DNA of 59,987 nt from positions 1 through 59,987 of the forward strand of contig URLG01000007.1 of NCBI GenBank assembly GCA_900548535.1, written 5' to 3'. Origin of the DNA: Candidatus Segatella intestinihominis. Its GTDB lineage: Bacteria; Bacteroidota; Bacteroidia; Bacteroidales; Bacteroidaceae. The notes under the pieces are model-generated. The model did not search any database. It was given only the letters and a program-made list of their open reading frames with translations, and had not been told where the DNA came from. Below, one piece after another: positions 26,413 to 33,671 of the stretch. The translations under genes were made by a program, and so were the position numbers. Position 1 is the first letter of the stretch, and every line of letters begins with the position of its first letter.

Positions 26413-27741
26413 ATGAAAAAGATAAAATTCATAGCAATGGCATTCGCAGCTCTCTGCTTGGCTTCTTGTATGGGTGATGGCTACGCCGACCCAGACATGA
26501 CCGTCAAGGTGCCTGCCTCACCATGGGGCAACAACAACCTGAAGGAGCAGAATGTCATCACGATAGCTCAGCTCAAGAGCGACTACGCCACTCCTATCAA
26601 TGGTGGCTCGTTCAAGCTCATTGACAAGGACATCATGATCAAGGGCGTGGTTACGGGCAATGACATCAGCGGCAACCTCTACAATGAGGTATCCCTGCAA
26701 GACGAGACAGGAGCCCTCCTCGTTTGCATCAACGCAAGCGGTCTGCATGGTTACCTGCCTGTAGGTCAGGAGATTCTTATCAACCTGAAGGGTCTCTACA
26801 TCGGTGGTTATGGCAAGCAGGCTGAGATTGGTGGCATCTACACCAACCTGAAGACGGGTGCCACATCAGTAGGCAAGATGGATCGCTCCGTATGGGACGA
26901 GCACTTCAAGATTATCGGTGAGGCTGACAAGAGCAAGGCTGAGCCAGAGGAGTTTGACCAGAGCAAGCTGGGCGATGCAGCCTATATGGAGGCTAACGCA
27001 GGCAAGCTGATGACCATCAAGAAGGTGAAGTTTTCTAGTGCTAACGGCAAGAACGTATGGGCAGCGGATGATGCTACCACCAATCAGACTTTGGTGGATT
27101 ACACCACAGGCAAGATGATCAACTCCAGCCAGCTTGTGGTTCGCACATCAGGCTACGCTCGCTTTGCCAATGCCGTTCTTCCAGATGGCGTATACGACAT
27201 CACGGGCATCTTTACCAGATACAACAATACTTGGCAGATTTTGGTTCGCAACACAGATGACCTTAGTGCCTCCGTCCTCTCACTCCTCAAGGAATCCTTC
27301 AATGAGAGTCAGGGTGCATTTACCACAGAAGACATCAAGCTCGCCGATGGTGTTAGCCATGTATGGAAGTGGGCTTCTGCCGAATACGGCATGAAGGCTT
27401 CAGGCTATGTCAATGGTGGTAACGCAGAGCTCACCTCTCGTCTCACATCACCAGCCGTAGACCTGACCAAAGCCAAGAGCGCAACTCTTACATTTGACCA
27501 AGCCATCAACTACGCTAAAGTTGACATGAAGCAAGAGTGCAAGGTTCAGGTTTCCACAGACGGAAAGACCTGGGAAGACCTCGACGTAAAGGGCTATCCT
27601 GAGACTAATGGTTGGACTTTCGTTACTTCATCAGCTGACCTGAGCAAGTATTGTGGCAAGACCATCTACATCGGTTTCCTCTATAGCAGCAACAGCGCAT
27701 CCGCTGCCACATGGGAAGTCAAGAATGTCAAGGTAGACTAA
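26413..27741 (+). CDS. DUF5689 domain lipoprotein
   Basis: 442 residues from the ATG at 26413 (the upstream in-frame stretch overlaps the receptor gene). The lipobox LASC gives a lipid-anchored Cys near residue 19. Residues about 45-200 are DUF5689, an OB-fold-like surface domain (ITIAQLKSDY, MIKGVVTGND, EVSLQDETGALLV). Residues about 300-440 look like a jelly-roll of choice-of-anchor/carbohydrate-binding type (LTFDQAINY, CKVQVSTDGKTWED). It is exported to the outer membrane and probably acts as the surface binding partner of the receptor. Confidence 0.85.
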   Translation: MKKIKFIAMAFAALCLASCMGDGYADPDMTVKVPASPWGNNNLKEQNVITIAQLKSDYATPINGGSFKLIDKDIMIKGVVTGNDISGNLYNEVSLQDETGALLVCINASGLHGYLPVGQEILINLKGLYIGGYGKQAEIGGIYTNLKTGATSVGKMDRSVWDEHFKIIGEADKSKAEPEEFDQSKLGDAAYMEANAGKLMTIKKVKFSSANGKNVWAADDATTNQTLVDYTTGKMINSSQLVVRTSGYARFANAVLPDGVYDITGIFTRYNNTWQILVRNTDDLSASVLSLLKESFNESQGAFTTEDIKLADGVSHVWKWASAEYGMKASGYVNGGNAELTSRLTSPAVDLTKAKSATLTFDQAINYAKVDMKQECKVQVSTDGKTWEDLDVKGYPETNGWTFVTSSADLSKYCGKTIYIGFLYSSNSASAATWEVKNVKVD

Positions 27742-27743
27742 AT

Positions 27744-27766
27744 ACACCTTATTATATATATAAGGG
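27744..27766. repeat. ACACCTTATTATATATATAAGGG palindrome
   Basis: An AT-rich palindromic motif in the gap between the two lipoprotein genes. Related copies occur at other sites in the window, some within genes (see findings). Confidence 0.6.
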
Positions 27767-27809
27767 AACAAACAAGATTATTAGAAACAAAAATAAAAAA
27801 GACAAGAAT

Positions 27810-29270
27810 ATGAAAAAGTATATATTTTCTGTATTGATGGCGGCAATGGCTGCCTTCACATTCAGCAGCTGTGAGGACGTACCAGCGCCTTATACACAGC
27901 CTACTCAGCCTGGTGCTCCAACCACCCCAGAAGTGGCAACACAGGGTACAGAAGCCAGCCCTTATACTGTGACTGACGCTAAGACAGTTAAGACAGGTAC
28001 CAGCAAATATATTAAGGGTTACATCGTGGGTTATGTGCCAGACAAGGCACTCAATGAGGCTATCTTCGGTGATGCATCAAGTGCTGAGACAGCTCCAACA
28101 AACATTCTCCTCGCAGCCAAGGCTGACGAAAAAGAGGTTAACAACTGTATGCCTATCCAGTTGCCAGCCGGCGATCTCCGCACTGCTCTCAACCTGAAGA
28201 ATAACCCAGGTAATCTGAAGAAAGAACTCATCATCTGCGGTAACATCGAAACCTATTTCGGAGCTATCGGTTTGAAATCTCCTGTATACGCTAAGATTGA
28301 CGGCAAGGAGATTGGTAAGAAGCCAGGAGATACTACCCCAGGTTCAGATTTGAAGGGAGAAGCTAAGGGAGATGGTTCTGAGGCAAACCCATTCAACAGT
28401 GTAGCTGCCCAGAAATATACCGCGGCCCTGGAGGCTGGTAAGGCAACCGACAAGGAGTTCTACATCAAGGGTAAGGTACAGAGCATCAAGGAGCAGTTCT
28501 CTGCAGGCTACGGCAACGGTTCATTCTATATTGCCGATGATGCCAACAGCACCCAGTTCTACATCTTCCGCATCTACTACTTCGGTGGCGAAAAATGGAA
28601 GGAGGGCGACATGACGCTGAAGGAAGGCGATGAAATCGTGGTTTGCGCCAAGCTCGTCAACTACATGGGCAACACTCCAGAGACCAACCAGGGCGGTAAG
28701 CTCATCTCCGTTAATGGTAAGACCAACGGCGAGGGCGGCGGCACCGTTACTCCAAACCCAGAGCCTGAACCAGACCCAACACCTGGAGATATAGAGACTG
28801 GAAACAATGGTGACTTCGAGGCTTGGGCAGAAGGCAAGCCTACAAACTGGAACACAAATTCGGCAGGTAACGCAACCTTAAAACAGAGTAATGACGCTCA
28901 CACTGGCAAGTATTCTGTGCAGGTGGCAGGTTCGCCAACAGCAAACAAACGCCTTGGTTACAAGGAGATGAAACTCAAGGCAGGCAAATACACCCTTAAG
29001 TTCTATGCTAAAGCAGCAACAGCAACAGGTGCTTCTGTTTGTCCAGGACACGTTGCAGTAAAAGACGGAGTTGTTGATTCACAAAACTACGTATACACCA
29101 AGCAATATGTCAGCGTTAGCAACACAGAGTGGACTCTCATTGAACAGGAAATCGAGATTGCAGCAGATGGAACCTATAGCATTGTCATAATGAATGCAAA
29201 GAAGCCAGGCGGTGATGTTCTCATCGATGACTTCACTGTAACATTGAAAGGTACAGCTATCATCAAGTAA
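27810..29270 (+). CDS. OB-fold (DUF6359-like) lipoprotein with C-terminal jelly-roll domain
   Basis: 486 residues from the ATG at 27810, with lipobox FSSC. Two OB-fold-like repeats follow: residues about 45-165 (EASPYTVTDAKT, YIKGYIVGYV) and about 185-310 (EANPFNSVAAQKY, YIKGKVQSIKEQF, EGDEIVVCAKLVNYMG). Then comes a Pro/Glu linker (NPEPEPDPTPGD) and a carbohydrate-binding-like jelly-roll (NGDFEAWAEGKPTNW, KAGKYTLKFYAKA). OB-folds of this type often bind nucleic acid or oligosaccharide. It closes the receptor operon, and a strong terminator lies 26 nt downstream. Confidence 0.82.
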   Translation: MKKYIFSVLMAAMAAFTFSSCEDVPAPYTQPTQPGAPTTPEVATQGTEASPYTVTDAKTVKTGTSKYIKGYIVGYVPDKALNEAIFGDASSAETAPTNILLAAKADEKEVNNCMPIQLPAGDLRTALNLKNNPGNLKKELIICGNIETYFGAIGLKSPVYAKIDGKEIGKKPGDTTPGSDLKGEAKGDGSEANPFNSVAAQKYTAALEAGKATDKEFYIKGKVQSIKEQFSAGYGNGSFYIADDANSTQFYIFRIYYFGGEKWKEGDMTLKEGDEIVVCAKLVNYMGNTPETNQGGKLISVNGKTNGEGGGTVTPNPEPEPDPTPGDIETGNNGDFEAWAEGKPTNWNTNSAGNATLKQSNDAHTGKYSVQVAGSPTANKRLGYKEMKLKAGKYTLKFYAKAATATGASVCPGHVAVKDGVVDSQNYVYTKQYVSVSNTEWTLIEQEIEIAADGTYSIVIMNAKKPGGDVLIDDFTVTLKGTAIIK

Positions 29271-29295
29271 CGGACATTCCAACTCTTAATATATT

Positions 29296-29331
29296 TCCCC
29301 ATCTCCCCTCATCGGGCGATGGGGATTTTTT
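29296..29331 (+). terminator. Terminator of the receptor operon
   Basis: TCCCCATC (29296-29303) pairs with GATGGGGA (29318-29325), followed by TTTTTT. Confidence 0.85.
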
Positions 29332-29342
29332 ATGCCCATAAC

Positions 29343-29414
29343 CCCTTAATTCTGAAATATTTCTTAAAAACATCCCGAAATATTTGGTTATATCAATAAA
29401 TAACTGTAAATTTG
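29343..29414 (+). promoter_or_regulatory. Promoter module, first copy
   Basis: TTTG (29383-29386), 20 nt, TAAATTTG (29407-29414), preceded by a roughly 45-nt AT-rich block (TAATTCTGAAATATTTCTTA and on) that is almost identical to the block before rpmE2 at 31500-31541. It now drives a broken small gene. Confidence 0.75.
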
Positions 29415-29437
29415 CCCAAAATTAAAAGAATAAGAAT

Positions 29438-29625
29438 ATGGCAATAGCAATTAGAGAAATACCAGTATTGACTGGGCAATCAGCTATCGACTTTGTAAAC
29501 GAAACCGACAAGTATGCAAATCGCCCCGTTTCAAGAAGCGCAAGGCTCTTGATCATGAAATAGATAAGACATTGGCGGAGATACAGCGTATCTTGGGGAT
29601 AAATGTGAATGTGGACGAATTGTAA
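29438..29625 (+). pseudogene. Frameshifted small gene
   Basis: The ATG at 29438 opens a 41-codon frame (MAIAIREIPVLTGQSAIDF and on) that stops at 29561-29563. From about 29521 another frame continues sensibly (KKRKALDHEIDKTLAEIQR, then ILGINVNVDEL) to the stop at 29623-29625. Joined by one frameshift near 29520-29530, they would make a protein of about 62 residues. The N-terminus resembles small Bacteroidales proteins of unknown function, often antitoxin-like. I cannot name the family. Confidence 0.45.
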
Positions 29626-29627
29626 AA

Positions 29628-29646
29628 TGTGGGACGGTGTTCCACA
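29628..29646. promoter_or_regulatory. Palindrome TGTGGGACGGTGTTCCACA before the YhcG gene
   Basis: A 19-bp near-palindrome just upstream of the YhcG start. A close copy lies inside that gene (29966-29984). It could be an operator. Confidence 0.45.
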
Positions 29647-29662
29647 AATCTAAAAGATTGGC

Positions 29663-30688
29663 ATGGAGAATAAAGGTTTGACAAACATAAATGATGCTGC
29701 CTATCAGAAGTTGATAGACAACATAACCACGCTATGGGATGAGGCAAAGTCAAAAGCCATTGCTGCGGTCAATACGGAATTGCTTGATGCCAACTGGCAA
29801 ACAGGAAAGTATATCATTGAATTTGAGCAGGGTGGTAAACAAAGAGCTGAATATGGCAAAAGGTTACTAGTAAACCTTGCAAAGGATTTGACAGCAAGAA
29901 ATGGAAAAGGTTTTAACCGAACAAACCTTACCTATATGCGTAAGTTATACTTGGCATTCCCAAAATGTGGGACACTGTCCCACAAATTGACATGGAGCCA
30001 TTATTATGAACTGTTGAAGTGTGAAAATACGCTTGAAATGCAGTTCTATTATAAGGAATCCATCAAGGAATGCTGGAAAGTTAGGGAACTGAGAAGACAG
30101 ATGAAGAGCTGTCTGTTTCAGCGACTTGCACTAAGCACAGACAAGGCTGGAGTTCTTGCTTTGGCTAACGAGGGGCATCAAGTACAAACTCCGCAAGACA
30201 TCATCCGTGACCCTTTCGTACTTGAATTTGCAGGACTTCCCCAACAGAAACGCTATAAGGAGAGTGACTTGGAAAAGGCTCTTAAAGACCACATGGAGCA
30301 GTTCCTTTTGGAAATGGGACGTGGTTTTGCTTTTGTGGGCAGACAATACTCCATGCAGATAGGAAGCCGACAGTTCAAGGTGGATTTGGTATTCTACCAT
30401 TGTATTTTGAAATGCTATGTGCTGATTGACCTAAAGCAAGCAGAGATAAAGCATGGTGACATCGGACAGATGAACCTCTACCTTAACTATTTCAAGACAG
30501 AAGTATGTCAACCTGACGATAATCCACCCATTGGCATAGTTTTGGGAGCAAGAAAAGACGAACTTCTAATGGAGTATGCCTTGGAGGGTATAACCAATCA
30601 ATTGTTTGTGGCACGTTACCAACTCTATTTGCCAAAGCGTGAAGAACTGCAAGCGCAACTTGACAAGTTGTTGGACGAAGCAGAGTAA
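29663..30688 (+). CDS. PDDEXK nuclease domain protein, DUF1016/YhcG type
   Basis: 341 residues. The N-terminal DUF1016_N helical domain (about 10-150: WQTGKYIIEFEQGG, YGKRLLVNLAKDL, LTWSHYYELLK) is followed by the PDDEXK nuclease domain (about 185-325) with FVLEFAGL, VDLVFYH and DLKQAEIKHGD holding the Asp and Asp-x-Lys residues. YhcG proteins are frequent cargo of restriction-modification islands. Here an hsdS start remnant lies 560 bp downstream, fitting that history. The gene is more AT-rich than its neighbours, suggesting transfer. The catalytic residues look intact. Confidence 0.88.
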   Translation: MENKGLTNINDAAYQKLIDNITTLWDEAKSKAIAAVNTELLDANWQTGKYIIEFEQGGKQRAEYGKRLLVNLAKDLTARNGKGFNRTNLTYMRKLYLAFPKCGTLSHKLTWSHYYELLKCENTLEMQFYYKESIKECWKVRELRRQMKSCLFQRLALSTDKAGVLALANEGHQVQTPQDIIRDPFVLEFAGLPQQKRYKESDLEKALKDHMEQFLLEMGRGFAFVGRQYSMQIGSRQFKVDLVFYHCILKCYVLIDLKQAEIKHGDIGQMNLYLNYFKTEVCQPDDNPPIGIVLGARKDELLMEYALEGITNQLFVARYQLYLPKREELQAQLDKLLDEAE

Positions 30689-30728
30689 CAACAATAAAAT
30701 AAGGACATTTCGATTTTATAGCATAATT

Positions 30729-31235
30729 ATGAAAAGTAATATTGGAATACAAATCATTTTGTCTATTGTACTGACTATGTGCAGTATCAATATAAATGCA
30801 CAAACGGTTGGATATACATATCGACCTTTGGCTGCTGAGGGATGCAACATGAAATATAGCGTTGCAAAGCAAGATACGGCATATTACATTATCGCAACCG
30901 TAAAGTCAGACCGACTGAATTTCTTGAAAGAATCAACTATGTTGTTGAAAACATTCGATGGTGAAGTTATTAAACTTTATGGTCCTCAGATTGGTAGCGG
31001 CTCTGAAACGGCAGGTATTGTTTCTGGCAATATAGTCCTTCCTGTGACAGAAATCAGTTCTACAGCACAATTCAAGATAAGTCCACAACAATTTGAGTTG
31101 TTGAAAAATGGTGTGGCTAAGATAAGGTTATCTACCATACCTATTGAGCATGAGCGGACATTTGCCAAAGATAAAATAGGCAAGAAACTTTATCAGTTCT
31201 TCTTGAAACAGAAGAATAAGGACAATGATTTCTAA
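30729..31235 (+). CDS. Small exported protein of unknown function
   Basis: 168 residues from the ATG at 30729; a longer upstream frame overlaps the YhcG gene and is not credible. A signal peptide ends ININA. The mature part is a single beta-rich domain (YIIATVKSDRLNFL, IVSGNIVLPVTEIS) with a basic C-terminus (KKLYQFFLKQKNK). I do not recognise a family. The gene is AT-rich like YhcG and lies 40 nt after it, so it belongs to the same inserted stretch. Confidence 0.65.
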   Translation: MKSNIGIQIILSIVLTMCSININAQTVGYTYRPLAAEGCNMKYSVAKQDTAYYIIATVKSDRLNFLKESTMLLKTFDGEVIKLYGPQIGSGSETAGIVSGNIVLPVTEISSTAQFKISPQQFELLKNGVAKIRLSTIPIEHERTFAKDKIGKKLYQFFLKQKNKDNDF

Positions 31236-31250
31236 CGATAGAAAATTACA

Positions 31251-31445
31251 ATGAACGGCAAACAATTAAAGAATAGCATATTACAATGAGCGATACAGGG
31301 AAAACTTGTACCACAAAACCCTAATAACGAGCCTGCAAGCGTTTTGCTTGATAAGATTCGCCAAGAGAAAGAACGCTTGATCAAGAGAAGAAAATCAAGC
31401 GTGACAAGAACGCATCCATTATCTATCGTGGTGAGGACAATTCCT
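31251..31445 (+). pseudogene. Remnant of a type I restriction specificity subunit (hsdS), 5' end only
   Basis: The ATG at 31251 opens MNGKQLKNSILQ and hits a TGA at 31287-31289 where the family has Trp. The same frame then reads AIQGKLVPQNPNNEPASVLL and EKERLIK. After a one-base loss near 31386-31390, a second frame reads KKIKRDKNASIIYRGEDNSY, then a further shift produces TAA. This is the characteristic start of Bacteroidales HsdS proteins. The DNA-recognition domains are absent, and no hsdM or hsdR is in the window. Confidence 0.8.
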
Positions 31446-31495
31446 ATTAAAAAGCTATAAGGAAGAATATAACAATGGTTATTTGCTATATGGTA

Positions 31496-31569
31496 ACCCT
31501 CTAATTCTGAAATATTTCTTAAAAACTTCCAGAAATATTTGGTAGTTACAGAAAAAAGTAGTAATTTTG
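31496..31569 (+). promoter_or_regulatory. Promoter module of rpmE2, second copy
   Basis: TTTG (31538-31541), 20 nt, TAATTTTG (31562-31569), preceded by the same AT-rich block found at 29343-29386. Confidence 0.8.
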
Positions 31570-31576
31570 CAGCCTG

Positions 31577-31660
31577 TTAAGTATAAAGGCTATAATGGGC
31601 ATGCCCTCTCAGGGAGGACACGAATGATGCGAAAGCGTCCCCATGACGTCTATTTTTTTA
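31577..31660 (+). promoter_or_regulatory. Structured leader of rpmE2 (candidate autoregulatory RNA)
   Basis: The untranslated leader of about 115 nt contains GGGCATGCCC, a GGAC/GTCC pairing and a GC-GAAA-GC tetraloop (31629-31636), ending in GACGTC and a T-run (31652-31658). Ribosomal protein genes often carry leaders that bind their own product. This is an inference from structure and position; I do not match it to a named RNA family. Confidence 0.5.
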
Positions 31661-31687
31661 ATCATCAAATAATAAATAAAAGAAAAA

Positions 31688-31939
31688 ATGAAAAAAGGTA
31701 TTCATCCAGAGAACTATCGTCCTGTAGTATTCAAGGATATGTCTAACGGCGATATGTTCCTCTCTCAGTCTACATGCAAGACAAACGACACAGTAGAGTT
31801 CGAGGGCGAAACTTATCCAGTAGTAAAGATTGAAATCTCTAGCACCTCTCACCCATTCTATACAGGTAAGAGCAAGCTTGTTGATACAGCAGGTCGCGTA
31901 GACCGCTTCATGAACCGTTACGGTAAGTTGAAGAAGTAA
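31688..31939 (+). CDS. rpmE2: Ribosomal protein L31, type B
   Basis: An 83-residue protein of the large ribosomal subunit. MKKGIHPENYRPVVFKD and SSTSHPFYTGKSKLVD are diagnostic of the type B form, which lacks the zinc-binding CXXC pair; only one Cys is present. It has its own promoter, leader and terminator. It separates the receptor operon from the NUC1 nuclease gene. Confidence 0.96.
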   Translation: MKKGIHPENYRPVVFKDMSNGDMFLSQSTCKTNDTVEFEGETYPVVKIEISSTSHPFYTGKSKLVDTAGRVDRFMNRYGKLKK

Positions 31940-31977
31940 TATACCTTTTTCATAAGGATATATTATAACTCGATAGG

Positions 31978-32028
31978 AAGTGCGTTCCAACGTAGTTGCA
32001 TATACGTGGGAATGCACTTTTTCTCTTT
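31978..32028 (+). terminator. Terminator of rpmE2
   Basis: AAGTGCGTTCC pairs with GGAATGCACTT (one mismatch) across a roughly 20-nt loop, followed by TTTTCTCTTTTT. Confidence 0.75.
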
Positions 32029-32071
32029 TTACACCCCATTGAAATATAAACTTAAAAACATTTTACGAGAT

Positions 32072-33100
32072 ATGAAACATTCCAAGATCCTCATCCTCTC
32101 GCTCATGGCAGCGATGACTTTCTCTGCCTGCGGAACTGACGACTCTCTGCAGTTCAACTTCCCTGAGCAGAACAAGCCTGGTGATAATACGGGCGGTAAT
32201 ACAGGCTCTACCGATGCCAACAACACCAATAAGAACGTGGCTACAGCCAACATGCCACAGGTGGTAAGAAACGCCATCGGCGGATTGGAGTTCCCTAAGA
32301 TCAAGGGCATAGATAATAACTACGTCATCGTTCACATGGATGGAGATGTGGTTAACTATAGCACAGAATGGGATGACTCTAAGAAGAGCCAGCGCTGGAG
32401 TTGCTATACATTCAACACTACAAATAGCCAAAAAAACATTAGCGGAAGATATAACCCACCTCAGGGACAGCGCCAATATCCATACGATACTGACCTGAAA
32501 GAGCAGTATGGAGTTACCGATTTCACAGAAGACCCTACTCCAACTACACAAGGATTCGACCATGGTCATATCTGTCCTAACGCTGACAGATTGTACAATG
32601 CAAAACAGCGTTTCCAGACATACTACATGACCAATATGCAGCCACAGTACAGCAACTTCAATCAGCGTGGTACTTGGTACCAAATGGAAGACCAAATTAG
32701 AGGTTACAAGCCAAAAGTAGACAGCGACACCCTCTTTATAGTAAAGGGAGGAACTATAGATAGCGAAGAGAATATTATTGAGTATAGAAATAAAGGTGCT
32801 GTTTCCAAGACACAATTGGATGGCTACATTCCAATACCTAAGTATTTCTTCGTAGCGGTATTGAAGAAGGAATTCAACAAGACCTCTAACAAGTATACTT
32901 ACAGTGCCTTCGGCTATTGGTTCCCTCACGTAAACGAGGCTTTCAAGAGCGGCGACAAGCTCAGCAACTACGTGGTCAACATCAAGACCTTGGAAGACAA
33001 CACTGGCATCGACTTCTTCTGCAACCTGCCTGATGCTATCGAGAAGCAGGTAGAGGAGCAAGACGTGAACGCCATCAAGAGCCTCTGGGGATTCAAATAA
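32072..33100 (+). CDS. DNA/RNA non-specific endonuclease (NUC1 family) lipoprotein
   Basis: 342 residues from the ATG at 32072, with lipobox FSAC. After a Thr/Gly/Asn-rich linker (NKPGDNTGGNTGS) comes the beta-beta-alpha-metal nuclease domain. Its active-site motif reads GFDHGHICPNADR, so the usual DRGH is DHGH here, with the general-base His kept. TNMQPQYSNFNQRGTW supplies the metal-binding Asn region. It would be anchored in the outer membrane and degrade DNA or RNA outside the cytosol, fitting the EEP nuclease and receptor upstream. The longer frame from 32006 overlaps the rpmE2 terminator and is not used. Confidence 0.9.
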   Translation: MKHSKILILSLMAAMTFSACGTDDSLQFNFPEQNKPGDNTGGNTGSTDANNTNKNVATANMPQVVRNAIGGLEFPKIKGIDNNYVIVHMDGDVVNYSTEWDDSKKSQRWSCYTFNTTNSQKNISGRYNPPQGQRQYPYDTDLKEQYGVTDFTEDPTPTTQGFDHGHICPNADRLYNAKQRFQTYYMTNMQPQYSNFNQRGTWYQMEDQIRGYKPKVDSDTLFIVKGGTIDSEENIIEYRNKGAVSKTQLDGYIPIPKYFFVAVLKKEFNKTSNKYTYSAFGYWFPHVNEAFKSGDKLSNYVVNIKTLEDNTGIDFFCNLPDAIEKQVEEQDVNAIKSLWGFK

Positions 33101-33116
33101 TCCATCTGTTTCCCTC

Positions 33117-33403
33117 AGAAATAACACAGTTTGCGTTTTCTACCGCACACCGCACAAAAACATTATAAACAGCTACAGCACAGTGTTTTACAAGAGTGAG
33201 GTGTCATCATCAACACCTCACTAACACCTCACAACACTACACACTTTTCCTTGTTTTTAAAATTCCAGTACAAGGAGTGAGGTGTTGTGAGGTGTGAGTG
33301 AGGTGTCTACCCCCACACCTCACTATCCGTACTAACAATGTATCAGCAAGTTACAACGTTTTTGTGCGGTGTGCGGTAGAAAACGCAAGCTGTGTTTATT
33401 TCT
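33117..33403. mobile_element. MITE-like element with 45-bp terminal inverted repeats
   Basis: The left arm 33117-33161 and right arm 33358-33403 are inverted copies with one substitution and one extra base. Inside lie about seven copies of the nonamer GTGAGGTGT in both orientations (33196-33318), which allow further pairing. There is no coding potential. A small non-autonomous transposable element or a highly folded RNA would both fit. No clear target duplication is seen. Confidence 0.6.
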
Positions 33404-33454
33404 AGCAAAATCCCATCTAGGATGTTTCCAAACCACCATCCTAGTACTCCCATA

Positions 33455-33519
33455 TAGTTCCTCGCCAGGGCACCAAAGTGCCCACATCGAGGGCACTTTG
33501 GTGCCCTGGCGAGGAACTA
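33455..33519. repeat. Perfect 29-bp stem, 7-nt loop hairpin
   Basis: Arm 33455-33483 and arm 33491-33519 are exactly complementary around the loop ACATCGA. Each arm also contains GGGCAC/GTGCCC, so a cruciform with side arms is possible. The T-run of a terminator is missing. Confidence 0.85.
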
Positions 33520-33528
33520 ATAAAAAAT

Positions 33529-33609
33529 CCTAAGGTTGGTGACGAAGTTGTAGTATATGGCACTTTAAAGAAGTATAATAATGACTATGAGTTTGAGATG
33601 ATTCAGTAA
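33529..33609 (+). pseudogene. C-terminal remnant of an OB-fold lipoprotein
   Basis: The reading frame PKVGDEVVVYGTLKKYNN, continuing DYEFEMIQ and a stop, resembles the last strand pair of OB-fold domains such as that in the lipoprotein ending at 29270 (EGDEIVVCAKLVNYMG). There is no start, and the frame begins right after the perfect hairpin. It is followed by its own terminator. It looks like the surviving end of a lost gene downstream of the NUC1 nuclease. Confidence 0.5.
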
Positions 33610-33630
33610 AATCATCTATTAAAACATATA

Positions 33631-33670
33631 AAGAAAGCCGTTTCCCAGAAGTAGGGAAACGGCTTTTTTC
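33631..33670 (+). terminator. Terminator between convergent units
   Basis: GAAAGCCGTTTCCC pairs with GGGAAACGGCTTTTTTC. It follows the OB-fold remnant and overlaps the end of the leftward lipoprotein gene, which it may also serve. Confidence 0.8.
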
Positions 33671-33671
33671 A

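Larger units (their letters stand above)
33101..33671. other. Intergenic region with MITE-like element, hairpin and gene remnant
   Basis: No intact gene. In order it holds a 287-bp inverted-repeat element (33117-33403), a perfect 29-bp hairpin (33455-33519), the last 27 codons of an OB-fold protein (33529-33609) and a terminator (33631-33670). Confidence 0.75.
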
